Positions 33,301 to 43,564 of a DNA stretch of 64,000 nucleotides are shown one piece after another. The stretch covers positions 1-64,000 of the forward strand of contig JAWQEG010000633.1 in the NCBI GenBank assembly GCA_033782935.1, given 5' to 3'. Source of the stretch: Petrolisthes cinctipes (lineage: Eukaryota > Arthropoda > Malacostraca > Decapoda > Porcellanidae). The notes beneath the pieces are model-generated. The model worked only from the letters and a program-made list of their open reading frames with translations, was not told the DNA's origin and did no database searches. Every line of letters starts with the position of its first letter. The stretch's first letter is position 1. The position numbers and the translations under genes are program-made.

Positions 33301-36300
33301 GGCTGATAACGCATATTCAAAAAGCCAAAGGTGAAATAATAGAATTGAATCAAAACTACATATTTATTCCCTGAAGGACTGAGCAGAGGCCATAACTTGG
33401 TAGGAAAGAGCTTGAGACCTCCAAAGGCAGCTCACCCATGAGTTCTGATAATAAAGAAGTACAGTACATGTATTCTGAGAATGATGAGATTCATTTTCAT
33501 CAGAGGAACATGAAGAAACCTCAATGTTTACAATATCCCAGAGTATTCCCTGTACCGATTACTCATGTACTGGACACAAAGAGCTCATGAGAGATTTAAA
33601 TGGACAGACATAAAACATTGCATATTTTTCATATTTTTCTTCAAAATAATTAATTTTCAGACCACAATAAAGTTGTATTTTTTACATGATAAAGACTTAT
33701 TTGAGTTATTATTTGGACATCTTAACCCTTAATTCGCGGGTGTAGTAAAATTTCGACACTACAGTTGAACCTCGATTTAACGGACTAATAGGGGGGAGAG
33801 GGTGTCCGTTAAAGCCGATAGTCCGTTACAGCGAAGAAGTTCTAATTTATCAGCAATGCTCAGATTCACACGCTTTCTTTTCTCTATGGGTGCCATAGTG
33901 ATAATGTAGAACACAGGGGACCAAATAAATAATGCAACACTGTAAAATATAATGAAAACAAGAGAGATGTAGCGAAACACAACCAGTCGAACCCACGCTT
34001 GTAAACAAAACAAAACACCCGCGCCGCCAAGCGGACAAAAACTCAAGTAGCGGTCTCGGTACGTTTCACCCAGGCGGGAGTTTTAAACATTCGGACCCAA
34101 AATTCAGATAAATTTTTAAAAATTTTCTCCAGCTGATTGTGTCCGTTGCATCCGAAATCCTTTGCATCGGGGTCCGTTAGATCGAGGTTTAACTGTAGCA
34201 ACAAGTCTGGAGCACCGCGGTTGTAGCATTCATTCGACAGCAGAGTTTTAAATTTGCGCTGTCCCTAGCAAGCTAGTTTCGGGGTGGTAACACTGTGGCT
34301 GGCAGTCAGGGACTTGGCTACAGCCATCTCACCCACCACCAGTCAGTGTTGCTTGAACTGTGAGGGTAGAAGAACATATTTTCATCACTCCTCTTTTCTT
34401 GTAATTACCATACAGTATATGTACGTAAAAACGACAGTGACATTAAATTTCATATTGTGTTGAAAAAAGTTATTCTGACATGTTTTATAACGAAATTAGA
34501 GTGTGAAAACGTACTTAGATATGTAAGTATAGTGTAAATAGAGTGTAAAAGTGAATCTGGAATTGATGTCATTGTGAGGTGGCTACCCATCCTACAGATG
34601 TCATTTTAGTTTTCACAAGTACATCAGGAAACAGCTAAAGGTTTGTACTTCAATATCCTGTATCATTTATTTATGTAGCTTGAGTGGTTTACAAGCTATT
34701 AGCTTCAAATGTGTTGTTTACATAGAGAGAGAGAGGCCCGGGCGAGGGAGCTGCTGCGATAGATAATACCCACAGCTAAGTGGTTAATGGCTAATGTATT
34801 ATTTTGTGAAAATTTTTATATTAACACATTCATTGTAGTTCAGGCCTGATGGGTTCACCACAGCCAGGCATACCAACCCTGTACAATCATCAGATTTGTT
34901 TGAAATACATTATTAAGCCTTTAGCTGCGGCAGTCCTCGTCATAAGTAGGCCTTTGGGGCGGCAATCCACAGTAAAATTGCTGTTTTACAGATGCATAAT
35001 TTAAATATTAATGAATGATCTACGACAATAAAATTCTGTATACAGTACAATAACTTAACCTTTCCACTTACTCATGAATGCATCAGCAGACATATAGGTG
35101 CTCCTATCTTTCCTTAGTACAGTACTGTAATGTTTTGAAGACACCCTTTTTTCATCCATTTTTTGCTCCGGCGCTCAGTGCTCCCTCTGATTTCATGCGC
35201 ATTACCACCAATACCCCACCACTGGCAGCCTCTTTCATTACTTCACAAATGAGACTAAATCATTGTATATACTGTATATTGTAATATACAGGATATAAAC
35301 ATATCAAACAAAAATAAACAACTATTTTCATCTTTTCTTTTCAAACTGTGTGAATATAAGAGGAATACTGTGATTTGAACCATTTCTCGTGTTGTCAAGA
35401 GTATCACTATCATCACTTTCCTCACCAGCACTAGGTAGATCTTTCCCTAATTCACCAATATCATCCTCATCAGTAATCTCACTCTCATCTTCACTCTCGT
35501 CACCAAAAAGCAGTAGGCCTACTGCACAGTATTTGGAATGTGTAACAATTATTTTGCACTTCACTTTTTTTTTTTTAGTTCGTTGGTATGGAAAAAACAC
35601 TTTTTTCGCTCTTTTATGCGGTGTGATAGGATCATCCTGATCACTGGTGTCACTATCACTCATTGGGTGGTATATATTAGGTTTCAGTACCCTGGAAGGG
35701 CCTCCAAACCCACGAGAAGTGTAGGGTTTAGGGGAGTTTGAAGAACTAGCTCTGTCCGACATGACTAACAAATGCATACTGACCAAACTTGTGATTGTGA
35801 AAAATACTGTAGTAAACTGAAGGAATGAACTGACAACTGAAGGCCACTCACCAAGCATAAGCAAGTATTAAGTTGAAAGACAAGCGTGGTAATTATGAAA
35901 CGCATTAGTGGAGTCTAGAAGGCACGTCACAGCCTACTGGACGGACCTTATGTAAGGCACGTCGCAGTTAAGGGGTTAAGACCATCACTTGAACTCATCC
36001 ATAGATTTTTTTTTTTCAAGTACTGTATACACCTTTATTGTAAATATTTTGTATTCTACATATCGCAAGTCAAACCCTTTGCTGCATTATATTTTAATGG
36101 TGTTAAACCCTCTTCTCCTCTGCAACTCTTGACCTGCCTCTGAAGGTCCAAATGGATGTGGGAAAAGTTCTCTGTTCCGCATCCTGAGTGGTCTGTGGCC
36201 TGTGTACAGTGGACACCTTCAGAAACCTGTCACATCGGACATGTTCTACATTCCTCAGAGGCAAGTGTCATCTCTTATGTCCTTGCTTCAGCTGTCCTAA

Positions 36301-39300
36301 CTTTTGTGCCATCGCTGCTTGCCCATTTGTTCCTAAAGCCTAATACTGTACTCAATACAGATAATGAAGTGAACTGTGAGACAGGATCCATTTGAGCATA
36401 ATGTTGCAAAAGTTGTCCCATGTCCACACTACAGGAACTGCCATATGCTACTGCCTGCCAGCTGAGCCAGGGCAAGTCTAGTCAACCACACTCCTTCCCT
36501 TTCACATTAAATTTATAAAAAGATAAAGAGTACACACTAGATAATTATTATATTTCAGCACCTTCTATACACTTATATTGTATTCAACAATGTTATTCTA
36601 GTACTAGGATGCATATTTACTTTGTATAGCATCCATATATACTATACATTCACACATCCATTGACGAGATCTGCCCACATGGATTAAAAATCCACGTGAG
36701 GTGTACTGCAACCGGAGGCCTTTTTTTTACTGCTGTGTGGACCGCCAGCACACGGGGGTGCATTTCCCTTTGCATGCAGCAGTGTAAACTCCCTCCCCCT
36801 TATGGTCCCTTCAGGGCTGGTCTCATGGAAGGTACGGCCCCACTTGTAGCTCTTGTGGTAACGTGGACTTGGGCCCACAGCACTGGCTGTGGGATCAAAG
36901 CCTTCCCCCCAATCTCCCTGGCGGTCGGAGGCCCCCAGACTCCCTGGTCCAGTAAGCTCTGGTCCCATTTCCTTGGGATGTGCTTCGGTAGCCCAGGCAT
37001 ATAGGGCCAGCCCCTCCTTTATTTTAATTTGTTTTCTCACTGCGACCAGAGTGTACCAGGGGTCTGTGGGGCAGGAGGCCATTCTGCCCCGGGAGAACAT
37101 CAACAACAACATCCATGTGCATATAAATTCACACTCATAAATACAGATGCACATCCATACATATGTACTATTGCGGACAAAAGTTTCTTTCCACATAGGA
37201 GTGACTTTAGTAAACATATAACTGCTTTTCTCTAATTGTGAGCTGTATATTTTTCTTACATATTAATCAAGAAGTAGTTTCTAACTTCCAATAAAGTGTT
37301 ACACACAAATTAAAGCAATAACATCATAAGAGTACAGTACATAAAAACAAAGGTGAGATGACTGAATGAGTCACTCTTGAATGGAAAGAAGAATTTGTCT
37401 GCAATAGTACAGCCGGCAGCATAAATTCGAGTTCATCTGATGTACTAAATAATGCTAATATGACCAGATAGTTGCATTCTGAACCAGTTTCTGTTCTAAC
37501 AACACGTGTAATTTACTACATGAGAAGTATATCGGTCATCTCTGCATTCAAATTGTGTTACAACATCACTATAGTTCATACATATGCAGGTGGAAATGAA
37601 GCGAACTTATGCTGCCGACTGTACATGTACAGTAGTATGGGTTGGTCTATAAATTATATACACAAACACTCAAGGAAGATTGGCATACAACACATTCACT
37701 TACTTCCAGATCCAGCCAACTGCAGCATGAGTGATAGTGTATCACACCACCCCAAAAAGCCTCTGGCTCTGAGAGGCTCATACCACAAAGTGGGTGGTGC
37801 CATATAGAGTAAACAGGTTTAAAATTGAGGTTAATAACGGCCCACAAAACCACCCTGTGTTGTCACCCCTAATGTGGACATGCATTAACCCTTTCAGTGC
37901 CTGATGACTTATATCGCGTCCGCAACTGTTAGCGTGCTGAGTGAACAGGGCCCTTTCATCTTCTTCCAATCCGCTGTCCCTCGCTCACCGTTGGAAAACA
38001 ATATTTGTATTTAATTTACTCTCCCGACCTTATTTATCTATGCATAGCGCTAATTTTTTTTTCTATTTTGTAGAGGAATATTCGTTCTTTATGAATATGA
38101 TAAAAAATTACGATGGAGTTGGACGCAATACGCGTCATCGGGTAACAAGCGGTTGGATTTTTCCCGACGCAATATGCGTCATCAGGTAACGAGCGATTGG
38201 AATTTTCCCGACACCCCTGATACTGAAAGGGTTTATGAAAGTTTAAAGGCATGTGGAGCCAGCCGAATGAAGGCAAAAACACCATGTTCCGACCTCACAT
38301 AGTGTTTTTGCCTCCATTTGCTCCTGCAATGTGCAGTCTTCCCTTTGTTACAGTTCTGCATTTGCCTTATTTTTCTTGTCCTTCACCTACCCCTTTACTC
38401 CCACTCCACATATCCCTCTTCTCATTATTACTCCATGACCCATATCTACTGATGCCTTCCTTTTTTCCTCCCTCACACATTCCTGTTTCTTCTATTCACA
38501 CTTCTTACTTTGACTAGTGTAATACAGTTATTGGGCATAGCTCCTCACTGGTGTTCCAATATGTGAAATTTGTCCTAATATGCTCATGTTATACAGTAAT
38601 GACAAGGTGCACAATGTTCACTCTGTTTTTAGATGCTAGCTTCACTGGAAATTATGTCATATAGAGGAAAATAGTAACTAATAACGGTTATCGTCTTAAA
38701 ATGTAAACATGTATTATTGATTTTCGTGTAATACCTGTTAAATCATGTCCTTGCCAAGATGTACAGAATTATGTGGTCTTCAAAAGAAGATGCAACGGTA
38801 TTTCCTCCTTGGAAGGATTTTTTTAAATTTTGAGGATGAAAGAAGACTGCCCTCTATAGATTGAGGGAGAAGGTGATAGAGATGTGGGACAACAAGCACG
38901 AAGGAGATAGAATGAAAGGAGCGATCCTTGAAAGTAAATGAAGCTGTAATGTGTAGGTTGTAGTATGTTTTAACATTAGGGATTCTGGATTTGGATACTT
39001 GTATATTTTAATGTACAGTACTGTATTTTCAGAGCATGGAGTTGCCCGGACATTTTGACATTTTTTCCTCATAATAAAATGACAAGGGATTACTGCATAA
39101 GTGCTACTGCATTTTCTCTTGCACCAAGTAGTTTTTGTATAAAGTTTATATGTATTGCAAACTCTATTACCACCTGCCCTCAGGCCATACATGTTAGTGG
39201 GTACCCTGCGTGACCAGGTCATCTACCCCGACTCTGTCACCGAAATGAAGAGCAAAGGCATCACTGACGATGACCTGACCAATATCCTGGGCATTGTCAA

Positions 39301-42058
39301 CCTGCAGCACCTGGTGACACGAGAAGGAGGATGGGATGCTGAGCAGGACTGGAAAGATGTCTTGTCTGGTGGGGAGAAGCAGCGCATGGGGATTGCCAGG
39401 CTCTTCTATCACAAGTAATATACGCCTCTGGATATCATCTGATTTCTCCCTTGTATTGTAAAAGTCTCACTCACACTCTTGTTGTATTAGATAAAACATA
39501 TACCCAGTAAACACACCTGATGATACTAATGCAGAGCAGCATAAATATCCCCACACAGATTCAGGTATACACACTCATATACTGTGTAATTTTGATCAAA
39601 AGTTCAAGCACCTTTTTTATCAGATGATAAGAGCTTCATATTGTAACCAAGAGCTGTAGTAGTTTCACTTGTACAACATTTGTAACAGCAATAGCGGTAT
39701 ATGTAATAAACAATTAACATATGTACTGTAGTCACATTCTTGTCTGGTATTTCAGGCCTCGTTATGCACTGCTGGATGAGTGTACCAGTGCAGTGAGCAT
39801 TGATGTAGAGGGCCAGATGTACCAGTCAGCCAAGGACCATGGCATCACTCTTCTCACCATCACACACAGACCCTCTCTGTGGTCAGTTCTTTCAATTTCC
39901 ACCTTGCTCTCACTTCTTGCATGTCCCCAACTTTCTATTTCCTACTCATAGGAGTAGGTATTTGGGTAACTTTTTATTACAGATCATAAAGTCAGCAATT
40001 ATTGTTGTTCATTTGGTGTTGTGTCATCAGTTCATGTCATAGTAAACCCAGTGGCTTGTCAATACCTCAAACAAGTATCGGCACTCAGAGAGTAGATAGT
40101 TTTGAATATGTAAGTTGTGGGTCACCCGTGTCTCGGGCATGTTTCAGATCACATAGCTGAAAAATGAGGGCCGATACTTTTTTGAGGTATTGTACAGTAA
40201 GAATAGGCAACAAACACATAAGGCCAAATTATCTAATTTTTTAGAACTGATTTTACCTCCCTCCCAGTGGTATACCTGGACCAGAAAAGGCAGCAAACTT
40301 GAGGTAGCCCACAGGTGAAATTTGGTCCTTGACCCGTTGACTCTCTCTGGGCAATTATATAATGTTTAATCCTTCATAGCCAATAGCGAATATGTATATT
40401 TAGATGCAAGAATACTATGCACAATAATCAATTAAATGGACACTAATAAAGTAGAAGGTGTTTAATATCTTCACAAACAGTGTGGAAGGTTATTTCATCA
40501 TGTTGATCGCCCCTGATATATATAGCCAGCTTAAGAAAAAAAAAAAAAAAAAAAAAAAAATGAAAATTCAGCTGTTATGGTATCAGCAGTGGCATTCCAC
40601 AGTGTTAGTTGCATTATGATTGTTGTTCAAACTACACTTGGAAGTACCTTCGATAAAAAAAGTATCAGCACCATGTCAGTCTGAGACATTATGAAACACT
40701 AAGGTTAACGGAAATGATACAGATATGTTGGCATACCAACACTACCGACTGAACCAGAGATGAATGTGTCACATCTTATCAGATCCCAGGGTACCGATGC
40801 TTTTTTTTATCGAGGGTACATACCGATGATATTTTGGTATTTGCCATTTAGATGATATTTTCATGTGAACCTTTCATTTTACAGGAAGTTTCACACTCAC
40901 GTGCTTCAGTTTGATGGTGAAGGTGGATGGAAGTTTGATCGTCTTGACACTGACAAGAGGCTTGGCCTTAAGGAGGAGAAACAACACTTAGAGACACTCC
41001 TTTCTGATATTCCTAGTAAAATGGAGAGGTTAAAGGTTAGTTACCAAAAAATCAGTTGTATACCTGAATGCATAACAGTTTTGGATATCTGTTTTTCATG
41101 GACTGAAAATTTCATGTTTAAGTTTATTTCTAATTTGATACTCTTACGGGAATATCCATATACAGTATTTGACTGTTCTTATTACCAGTGATTGGAAATA
41201 TGGATATGTCCCAGATATTTGATGGTACCTATCCCTTACGGACTACAAATGACTATCATACAGTCTGAGGTTCCAGTGTTTGCTGTTAGATAGCATGCTC
41301 TTCCATATAATGGGATGAAGGTGAAAGTGCAAAGCTAAGGATGGAAGGAGTAGAATAGTCATTGGTGGCACACGTGTTTATGAATGACGTGGATAACACT
41401 GTGGTGCTGTCAGAGTAAAACGAGCTACAGAGAGTAGTGGATGAGTTTCATGGTGAATATCAGCAAGAGGAAGGTGATGGGTTTAAGAGAGCAGCAGTTG
41501 AAGTTTTTTTTACTTTGCAACATCCAACAAGGTCAGAGTGTCAATGGGGACTGGGTGCGAGATAGTCGTGGGAAGTGAAAAAGTGGAGGAAGTAAAGGAA
41601 TTGAAGTATCTGGTAACAGTATTGTGTAAGTATGAGGAAAAAGTGAAATGGAGTATTGATGATGATGGGAACATCGGTGGGAAGATTAGATGGAGCATTA
41701 AGGGGCAGGCACATCATAGAATCCTTGGGGAGAACCATTAAGGGTAGAAGTGTATAAATGGAAATTTAAAGGGTACCGATATTTGACATCTGCTTTTCTC
41801 TATCTACAGTTCTGTGTTGTGAGAGTAATTATGAGGATTACAATGAGTCATGTTTATGTCTGTTTGTATTTCGTCATGTGTGTGTTTAATTTTGGTAGCT
41901 TGGAGTTAGGATTGCACATCCATTGAATACAATTTTGTTCAGTCTCAGACATGACTAGTATGCCTTACTTGCAGGAACTGTGCAGTATCCTAGGGGAAGA
42001 CTCATCACTAATGGAGGAGAGAGTGGGAGAACACAGTGACACAACTCTCTCCGACTGA
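21011..42058 (+). CDS. ABCD1: Peroxisomal ABC half-transporter, ABCD1/ABCD2 (ALDP) type, 11 exons
   Basis: Joining eleven exons gives an uninterrupted 737-residue frame (human ABCD1 has 745). ABCD1/2 proteins dimerise in the peroxisomal membrane and import very-long-chain fatty acyl-CoA for beta-oxidation. Visible in order: an N-terminal segment and transmembrane domain (exons 1-3), the ABCD EAA-like motif EEIAFYGG (residues 298-305), Walker [10 protein letters not shown] (503-511), signature LSGGEKQ (601-607), Walker B ALLDE (622-626), and the switch histidine in THRPSLW (H655). RTFLS.YVARL and FYIPQRPYM fit ABCD1/2 far better than ABCD3 or ABCD4. One invertebrate gene is probably co-orthologous to vertebrate ABCD1 and ABCD2, so the symbol is by family. 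Start chosen at the first Met, which aligns with the family N-terminus. Exon phases all agree; intron 7 needs a GC donor. Confidence 0.93.
21759..24180. other. ABCD intron 1, unassigned part
   Basis: AT-rich intronic DNA with no gene. Apart from the hAT-like element and palindrome listed separately, intron 1 (to 25941) shows nothing I can classify. Confidence 0.5.
24195..24643. mobile_element. hAT-like non-autonomous element, copy B, in ABCD intron 1
   Basis: Same family and orientation as 19758-20227, starting CAGTGGTTACCAAACCCATG. It is flanked by a perfect 8-bp direct repeat GTGTATAG at 24187-24194 and 24644-24651, the usual hAT duplication length. A (GA)n array lies at about 24305-24353. 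449 bp, non-coding. Confidence 0.85.
25760..25921 (+). mobile_element. Palindromic TTAA-flanked mini-element, type 2, against ABCD exon 2
   Basis: Left arm GGAGATTCTCTTATTGGTAA, right arm TTTACCAACATGAGAATCTC followed by CCTTTAA. Core ATTCCTCCTAACAATGCCAG pairs with GATAGTTTGGAGGAATC. The right end is only about 20 bp before exon 2. Confidence 0.7.
25942..26114 (+). CDS. ABCD1: ABCD exon 2 (residues 250-307)
   Basis: Acceptor TTCTAG, donor GTACTG. Carries [16 protein letters not shown] and the EAA-like [10 protein letters not shown], the cytosolic coupling region between membrane and ATPase domains. Confidence 0.93.
26115..27213. other. ABCD intron 2
   Basis: Non-coding. A T-rich tract lies near 26370-26395. 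Nothing else recognised. Confidence 0.5.
27214..27388 (+). CDS. ABCD1: ABCD exon 3 (residues 308-365)
   Basis: Acceptor CCATAG, donor GTGAGT. Encodes [16 protein letters not shown] and the last membrane segments, with a serine/asparagine-rich turn at the end. Confidence 0.93.
28168..28694 (-). pseudogene. Unrecognised minus-strand open stretches in ABCD intron 3
   Basis: Two adjacent frames in different phases. The upstream one (28694-28443) has an acidic Glu/Ser segment, [16 protein letters not shown]; the downstream one (28446-28168) has [10 protein letters not shown] and [14 protein letters not shown]. Composition is protein-like rather than repeat-like. A decayed transposase or retrocopy is possible, but no motif identifies it. 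Confidence 0.25.
29324..29433 (+). CDS. ABCD1: ABCD exon 4 (residues 366-402)
   Basis: Acceptor TTGCAG, donor GTTAGT. Encodes [20 protein letters not shown], equivalent to human VSERTEAFTIARNLL, then [10 protein letters not shown]. Confidence 0.93.
30049..30220 (+). CDS. ABCD1: ABCD exon 5 (residues 403-459)
   Basis: Acceptor GTGCAG, donor GTAATG. Encodes [20 protein letters not shown], the linker into the nucleotide-binding domain, then a variable stretch. Confidence 0.92.
30365..30660 (-). pseudogene. LINE 3'-end remnant with zinc-knuckle-like C-terminus, ABCD intron 5
   Basis: Minus-strand frame from about 30640 to the stop at 30392-30390, broken upstream. It contains [20 protein letters not shown], a CX2C...H...C arrangement like the C-terminal knuckle of jockey/CR1/I-type LINE polymerases. 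After the stop the tail is CAACAACAAC. It is a different family from the (TAGA)n-tailed LINE. Confidence 0.6.
31987..32115 (+). CDS. ABCD1: ABCD exon 6 (residues 460-502)
   Basis: Acceptor GTCCAG, donor GTAAGT. Encodes [20 protein letters not shown] and HLLITG. The intron that follows cuts the first glycine codon of Walker A. Confidence 0.93.
32290..32480 (-). pseudogene. Decayed LINE fragment, ABCD intron 6
   Basis: On the minus strand this matches, with frameshifts, the stretch of the 43749 LINE that encodes GRIMKGRSVSMEVK and TYVSETWT. No open frame remains. Confidence 0.5.
33762..34195 (-). mobile_element. pogo/Tigger-type element nested in the piggyBac-like element
   Basis: Ends CAGTTGAACCTCGATTTAAC and, inverted, CAGTTAAACCTCGATCTAAC; TA flanks both sides. 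On the minus strand from 33896 a short frame reads [10 protein letters not shown] and [11 protein letters not shown]. This is the start of the CENP-B/pogo-type helix-turn-helix DNA-binding domain. 434 bp, so most of the transposase has been lost. Confidence 0.75.
33780..33896 (-). pseudogene. Remnant of a pogo transposase N-terminus
   Basis: About 39 codons from a Met at 33896. [18 protein letters not shown] resembles the first helix region of CENP-B-type domains, after which the frame runs into the terminal repeat. Confidence 0.55.
35328..35762 (-). pseudogene. Possible piggyBac transposase N-terminal remnant
   Basis: 144 codons from Met at 35762. Ser/Asp/Glu-rich with [20 protein letters not shown], a run of Lys, and a second acidic block around [20 protein letters not shown]. 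Acidic low-complexity N-termini are common in piggyBac transposases, and the location inside TTAA-bounded ends supports this, but no DDD catalytic region is visible. Confidence 0.4.
36146..36260 (+). CDS. ABCD1: ABCD exon 7 (residues 503-540), Walker A
   Basis: Acceptor TGAAG. Encodes [18 protein letters not shown] and MFYIPQ. The frame joins exon 8 as PQRPYM only if the exon ends at 36260, where the intron starts GCAAGT, a consensus GC-type donor. Confidence 0.9.
36663..37110 (+). mobile_element. Interspersed repeat with (CAA)n tail, copy 2, ABCD intron 7
   Basis: The inverted copy of 6317-6745, ending in AACATCAACAACAACATCC. Conservation is high across the full length, including CTGGTCTCATGGAAGGT and ATAGGGCCAGCCCCTCCTTT. 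No function visible. Confidence 0.65.
37885..38235. mobile_element. piggyBac-like mini-element, ABCD intron 7
   Basis: Left end TTAACCCTTTCAGTGCCTGA; right end, inverted, TAAACCCTTTCAGTATCAGG (the TTAA mutated to TTTA). Internally two tandem units of about 45 bp contain GACGCAATACGCGTCATC and GACGCAATATGCGTCATC. No coding capacity. Confidence 0.6.
39184..39414 (+). CDS. ABCD1: ABCD exon 8 (residues 541-617), ABC signature
   Basis: Acceptor CCTCAG, donor GTAATA. Encodes [31 protein letters not shown] and the signature [18 protein letters not shown]. Confidence 0.95.
39756..39881 (+). CDS. ABCD1: ABCD exon 9 (residues 618-659), Walker B and switch His
   Basis: Acceptor TTTCAG, donor GTCAGT. 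Encodes [17 protein letters not shown] and TITHRPSL. The catalytic glutamate of Walker B (E626) and the H-loop histidine (H655) are present. Confidence 0.95.
40060..40192. mobile_element. Palindromic mini-element, ABCD intron 9
   Basis: CAATACCTCAAACAAGTATC on the left pairs with inverted CAATACCTCAAAAAAGTATC on the right. 133 bp, non-coding, class uncertain. Confidence 0.5.
40531..40560. repeat. Poly(A) run in ABCD intron 9
   Basis: About 28 A residues with one early G. Confidence 0.9.
40644..40819. mobile_element. Second palindromic mini-element, ABCD intron 9
   Basis: GTACCTTCGATAAAAAAAGT on the left pairs with inverted GTACCCTCGATAAAAAAAAG on the right. 176 bp. The AAAAAAGTATC end resembles the element at 40060, so the two may be related. 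Confidence 0.5.
40885..41035 (+). CDS. ABCD1: ABCD exon 10 (residues 660-710)
   Basis: Acceptor TTACAG, donor GTTAGT. Encodes [20 protein letters not shown], matching human [20 protein letters not shown], then [15 protein letters not shown]. Confidence 0.95.
41335..41760 (+). pseudogene. Decayed LINE copy, ABCD intron 10
   Basis: A degraded relative of the 43749 LINE. It retains GAGCTACAGAGAGTAGTGGA, GGACTGGGTGCGAGATAGTC and GGAGGAAGTAAAGGAATTGA, matching the RT palm and following region with many stops and frameshifts. Confidence 0.6.
41975..42058 (+). CDS. ABCD1: ABCD exon 11 (residues 711-737) and stop
   Basis: Acceptor TTGCAG. Encodes [10 protein letters not shown] and a short hydrophilic tail, ending at TGA 42056-42058. 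ELC.ILGE is the conserved C-terminal end in human ABCD1. Confidence 0.92.
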   Translation, partial: ELCSILGEDSSLMEERVGEHSDTTLSD

Positions 42059-42422
42059 AAGGTAGCAGCAGATCATCCTAAGAGAATATTCTTATCAGAT
42101 TAGTCTTTGCCACATGTTCAGGTAGTGCTCAGTGTATCATCTTCCTCTGAACGTTAAAGGTTTAGTCATGTTGAAGTTCCTGTTTTCATGTTTTTTGAAC
42201 TGCATCACCAGAAGAGTAAATTTGACCTCACCCATCCGATCATTCACTCCAGGCACTCACTCCTATAACTCAGTCTTCACTTTACTCATGATTGGTCAAT
42301 GGGAAACCTGGAGTTGTTTGGTTTGTCTCCTAAGTAGTTTTTGGTACTGGTATGTGTATTTCTTTTATTTATATATATTATTTTAATGCGATAATTATGA
42401 CGAGAGAAAGATTTTCATGCTG

Positions 42423-42428
42423 AATAAA
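42423..42428 (+). promoter_or_regulatory. ABCD1: Polyadenylation signal, probable end of ABCD mRNA
   Basis: AATAAA 365 bases after the ABCD stop, the first canonical signal downstream. A transposon nest starts 8 bases later, so the real cleavage site may lie within the mini-element. Confidence 0.5.
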
Positions 42429-43564
42429 TCTTATACAATCGTCAAAAAAAGTATTGAAACTCCCCTATGGATAATTACAGCAGGGGTGCGGAGTCGGATT
42501 TCAAATATACCGACTCAGACTCCGTGAAATTTTAAGGTTACGACTTCGACTCCGGGAAATCTTAAGGTTACGACCACGACTCCGACTCCAACCCTCCCCC
42601 CCTTCCGGCCCCTCCCCTTCACCAGTAAAGTACTGTGCCAACCATTAGTTCATATTATCACAAATTAGTTCACATAATATTGTATAATAAGTACCATCTC
42701 TTATTTTATTAAAAGCATCTACCAATAACATTATGTGTGAAATTGAAAACATTAGACAACAAATTGTTTGAGATACTGATATGCTCACCGAGACCTGTCT
42801 AGCACCAAATGCTTTCATAGCAAGAAATTTTGGATGTACCGGTACTGTACGGTTAAATTGGTTAGGCCTAACGTAAGGTTAGATTATTCACATCACATTA
42901 TTTTTCATCATCTACCTGCTGTAATCACCAAATAAAAAGTAATTAATGATCTTTCCTAAGTAATGATAAATAGGCCTACTGGGCTCTGTCCACTATGGCA
43001 GTTCATGGTAGAGTGGTGAGTGGTGACTGGCGAGGAGCCAAGCATTAGTGATGTCACCTAGCAAATTGTAAATATTCTAGTAAGCGAACCCCAAATTTTT
43101 TTTTTAGTTATATATATTATGTCCCCTAACACGCATATTTTTTATAAGATGAAAATAGAAGAAATAAAATGATACTCTGGTATACGTATTTAAAGGTAGA
43201 CTTGTATTTGTATTTGATTCCTCATATTCACCACAGGTATCCTCGCTCTGGCTCCCAGTGGAGGCAAACTCACCCGAAATGAACGTGTCCAACTCACATC
43301 ATTGTATCATACGGTACTGTATATGGACTTGAAAACTAAAAAGTAAAGACTTAGGAATCAGACTCGCCAAGTATCACATATCTTTCACTGACATCGTTTG
43401 ATAATTATATGATATAAAGCAGTGATGAAGTAAAAAAAATAATAATAATAGGAAGTTCACATTACATGACAAGAATCAATATTTCCACAGAAACTTTGCA
43501 CAAGTCCTTCAACAAAGGCTATTATTTCCACAATTTAATGGAAATTTCCATTTCACCTCAAGTA

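Larger units (their letters stand above)
33722..35979 (-). mobile_element. piggyBac-like element in ABCD intron 6
   Basis: TTAA lies at both outer ends (33722-33725 and 35976-35979). Inside, the left terminus begins CCCTTAATTCGCGGGTG and the right, inverted, CCCCTTAACTGCGACGTG. TTAA duplication and CCC-starting ends are typical of piggyBac. A minus-strand frame with an acidic N-terminus fits, but I see no catalytic domain, so it looks internally deleted or decayed. A pogo-type element sits inside its left end. Confidence 0.55.

Noticed and set aside
36261..36266. GT donor at 36265 for ABCD exon 7
   Set aside because: It would leave four extra bases and shift exon 8 out of frame, destroying the LSGGEKQ reading.
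21011..42058. Assignment of the transporter to ABCD3 (PMP70) or ABCD4
   Set aside because: Key blocks such as [22 protein letters not shown] and [15 protein letters not shown] match ABCD1/2. ABCD3 has a different C-terminus and membrane-domain sequence.
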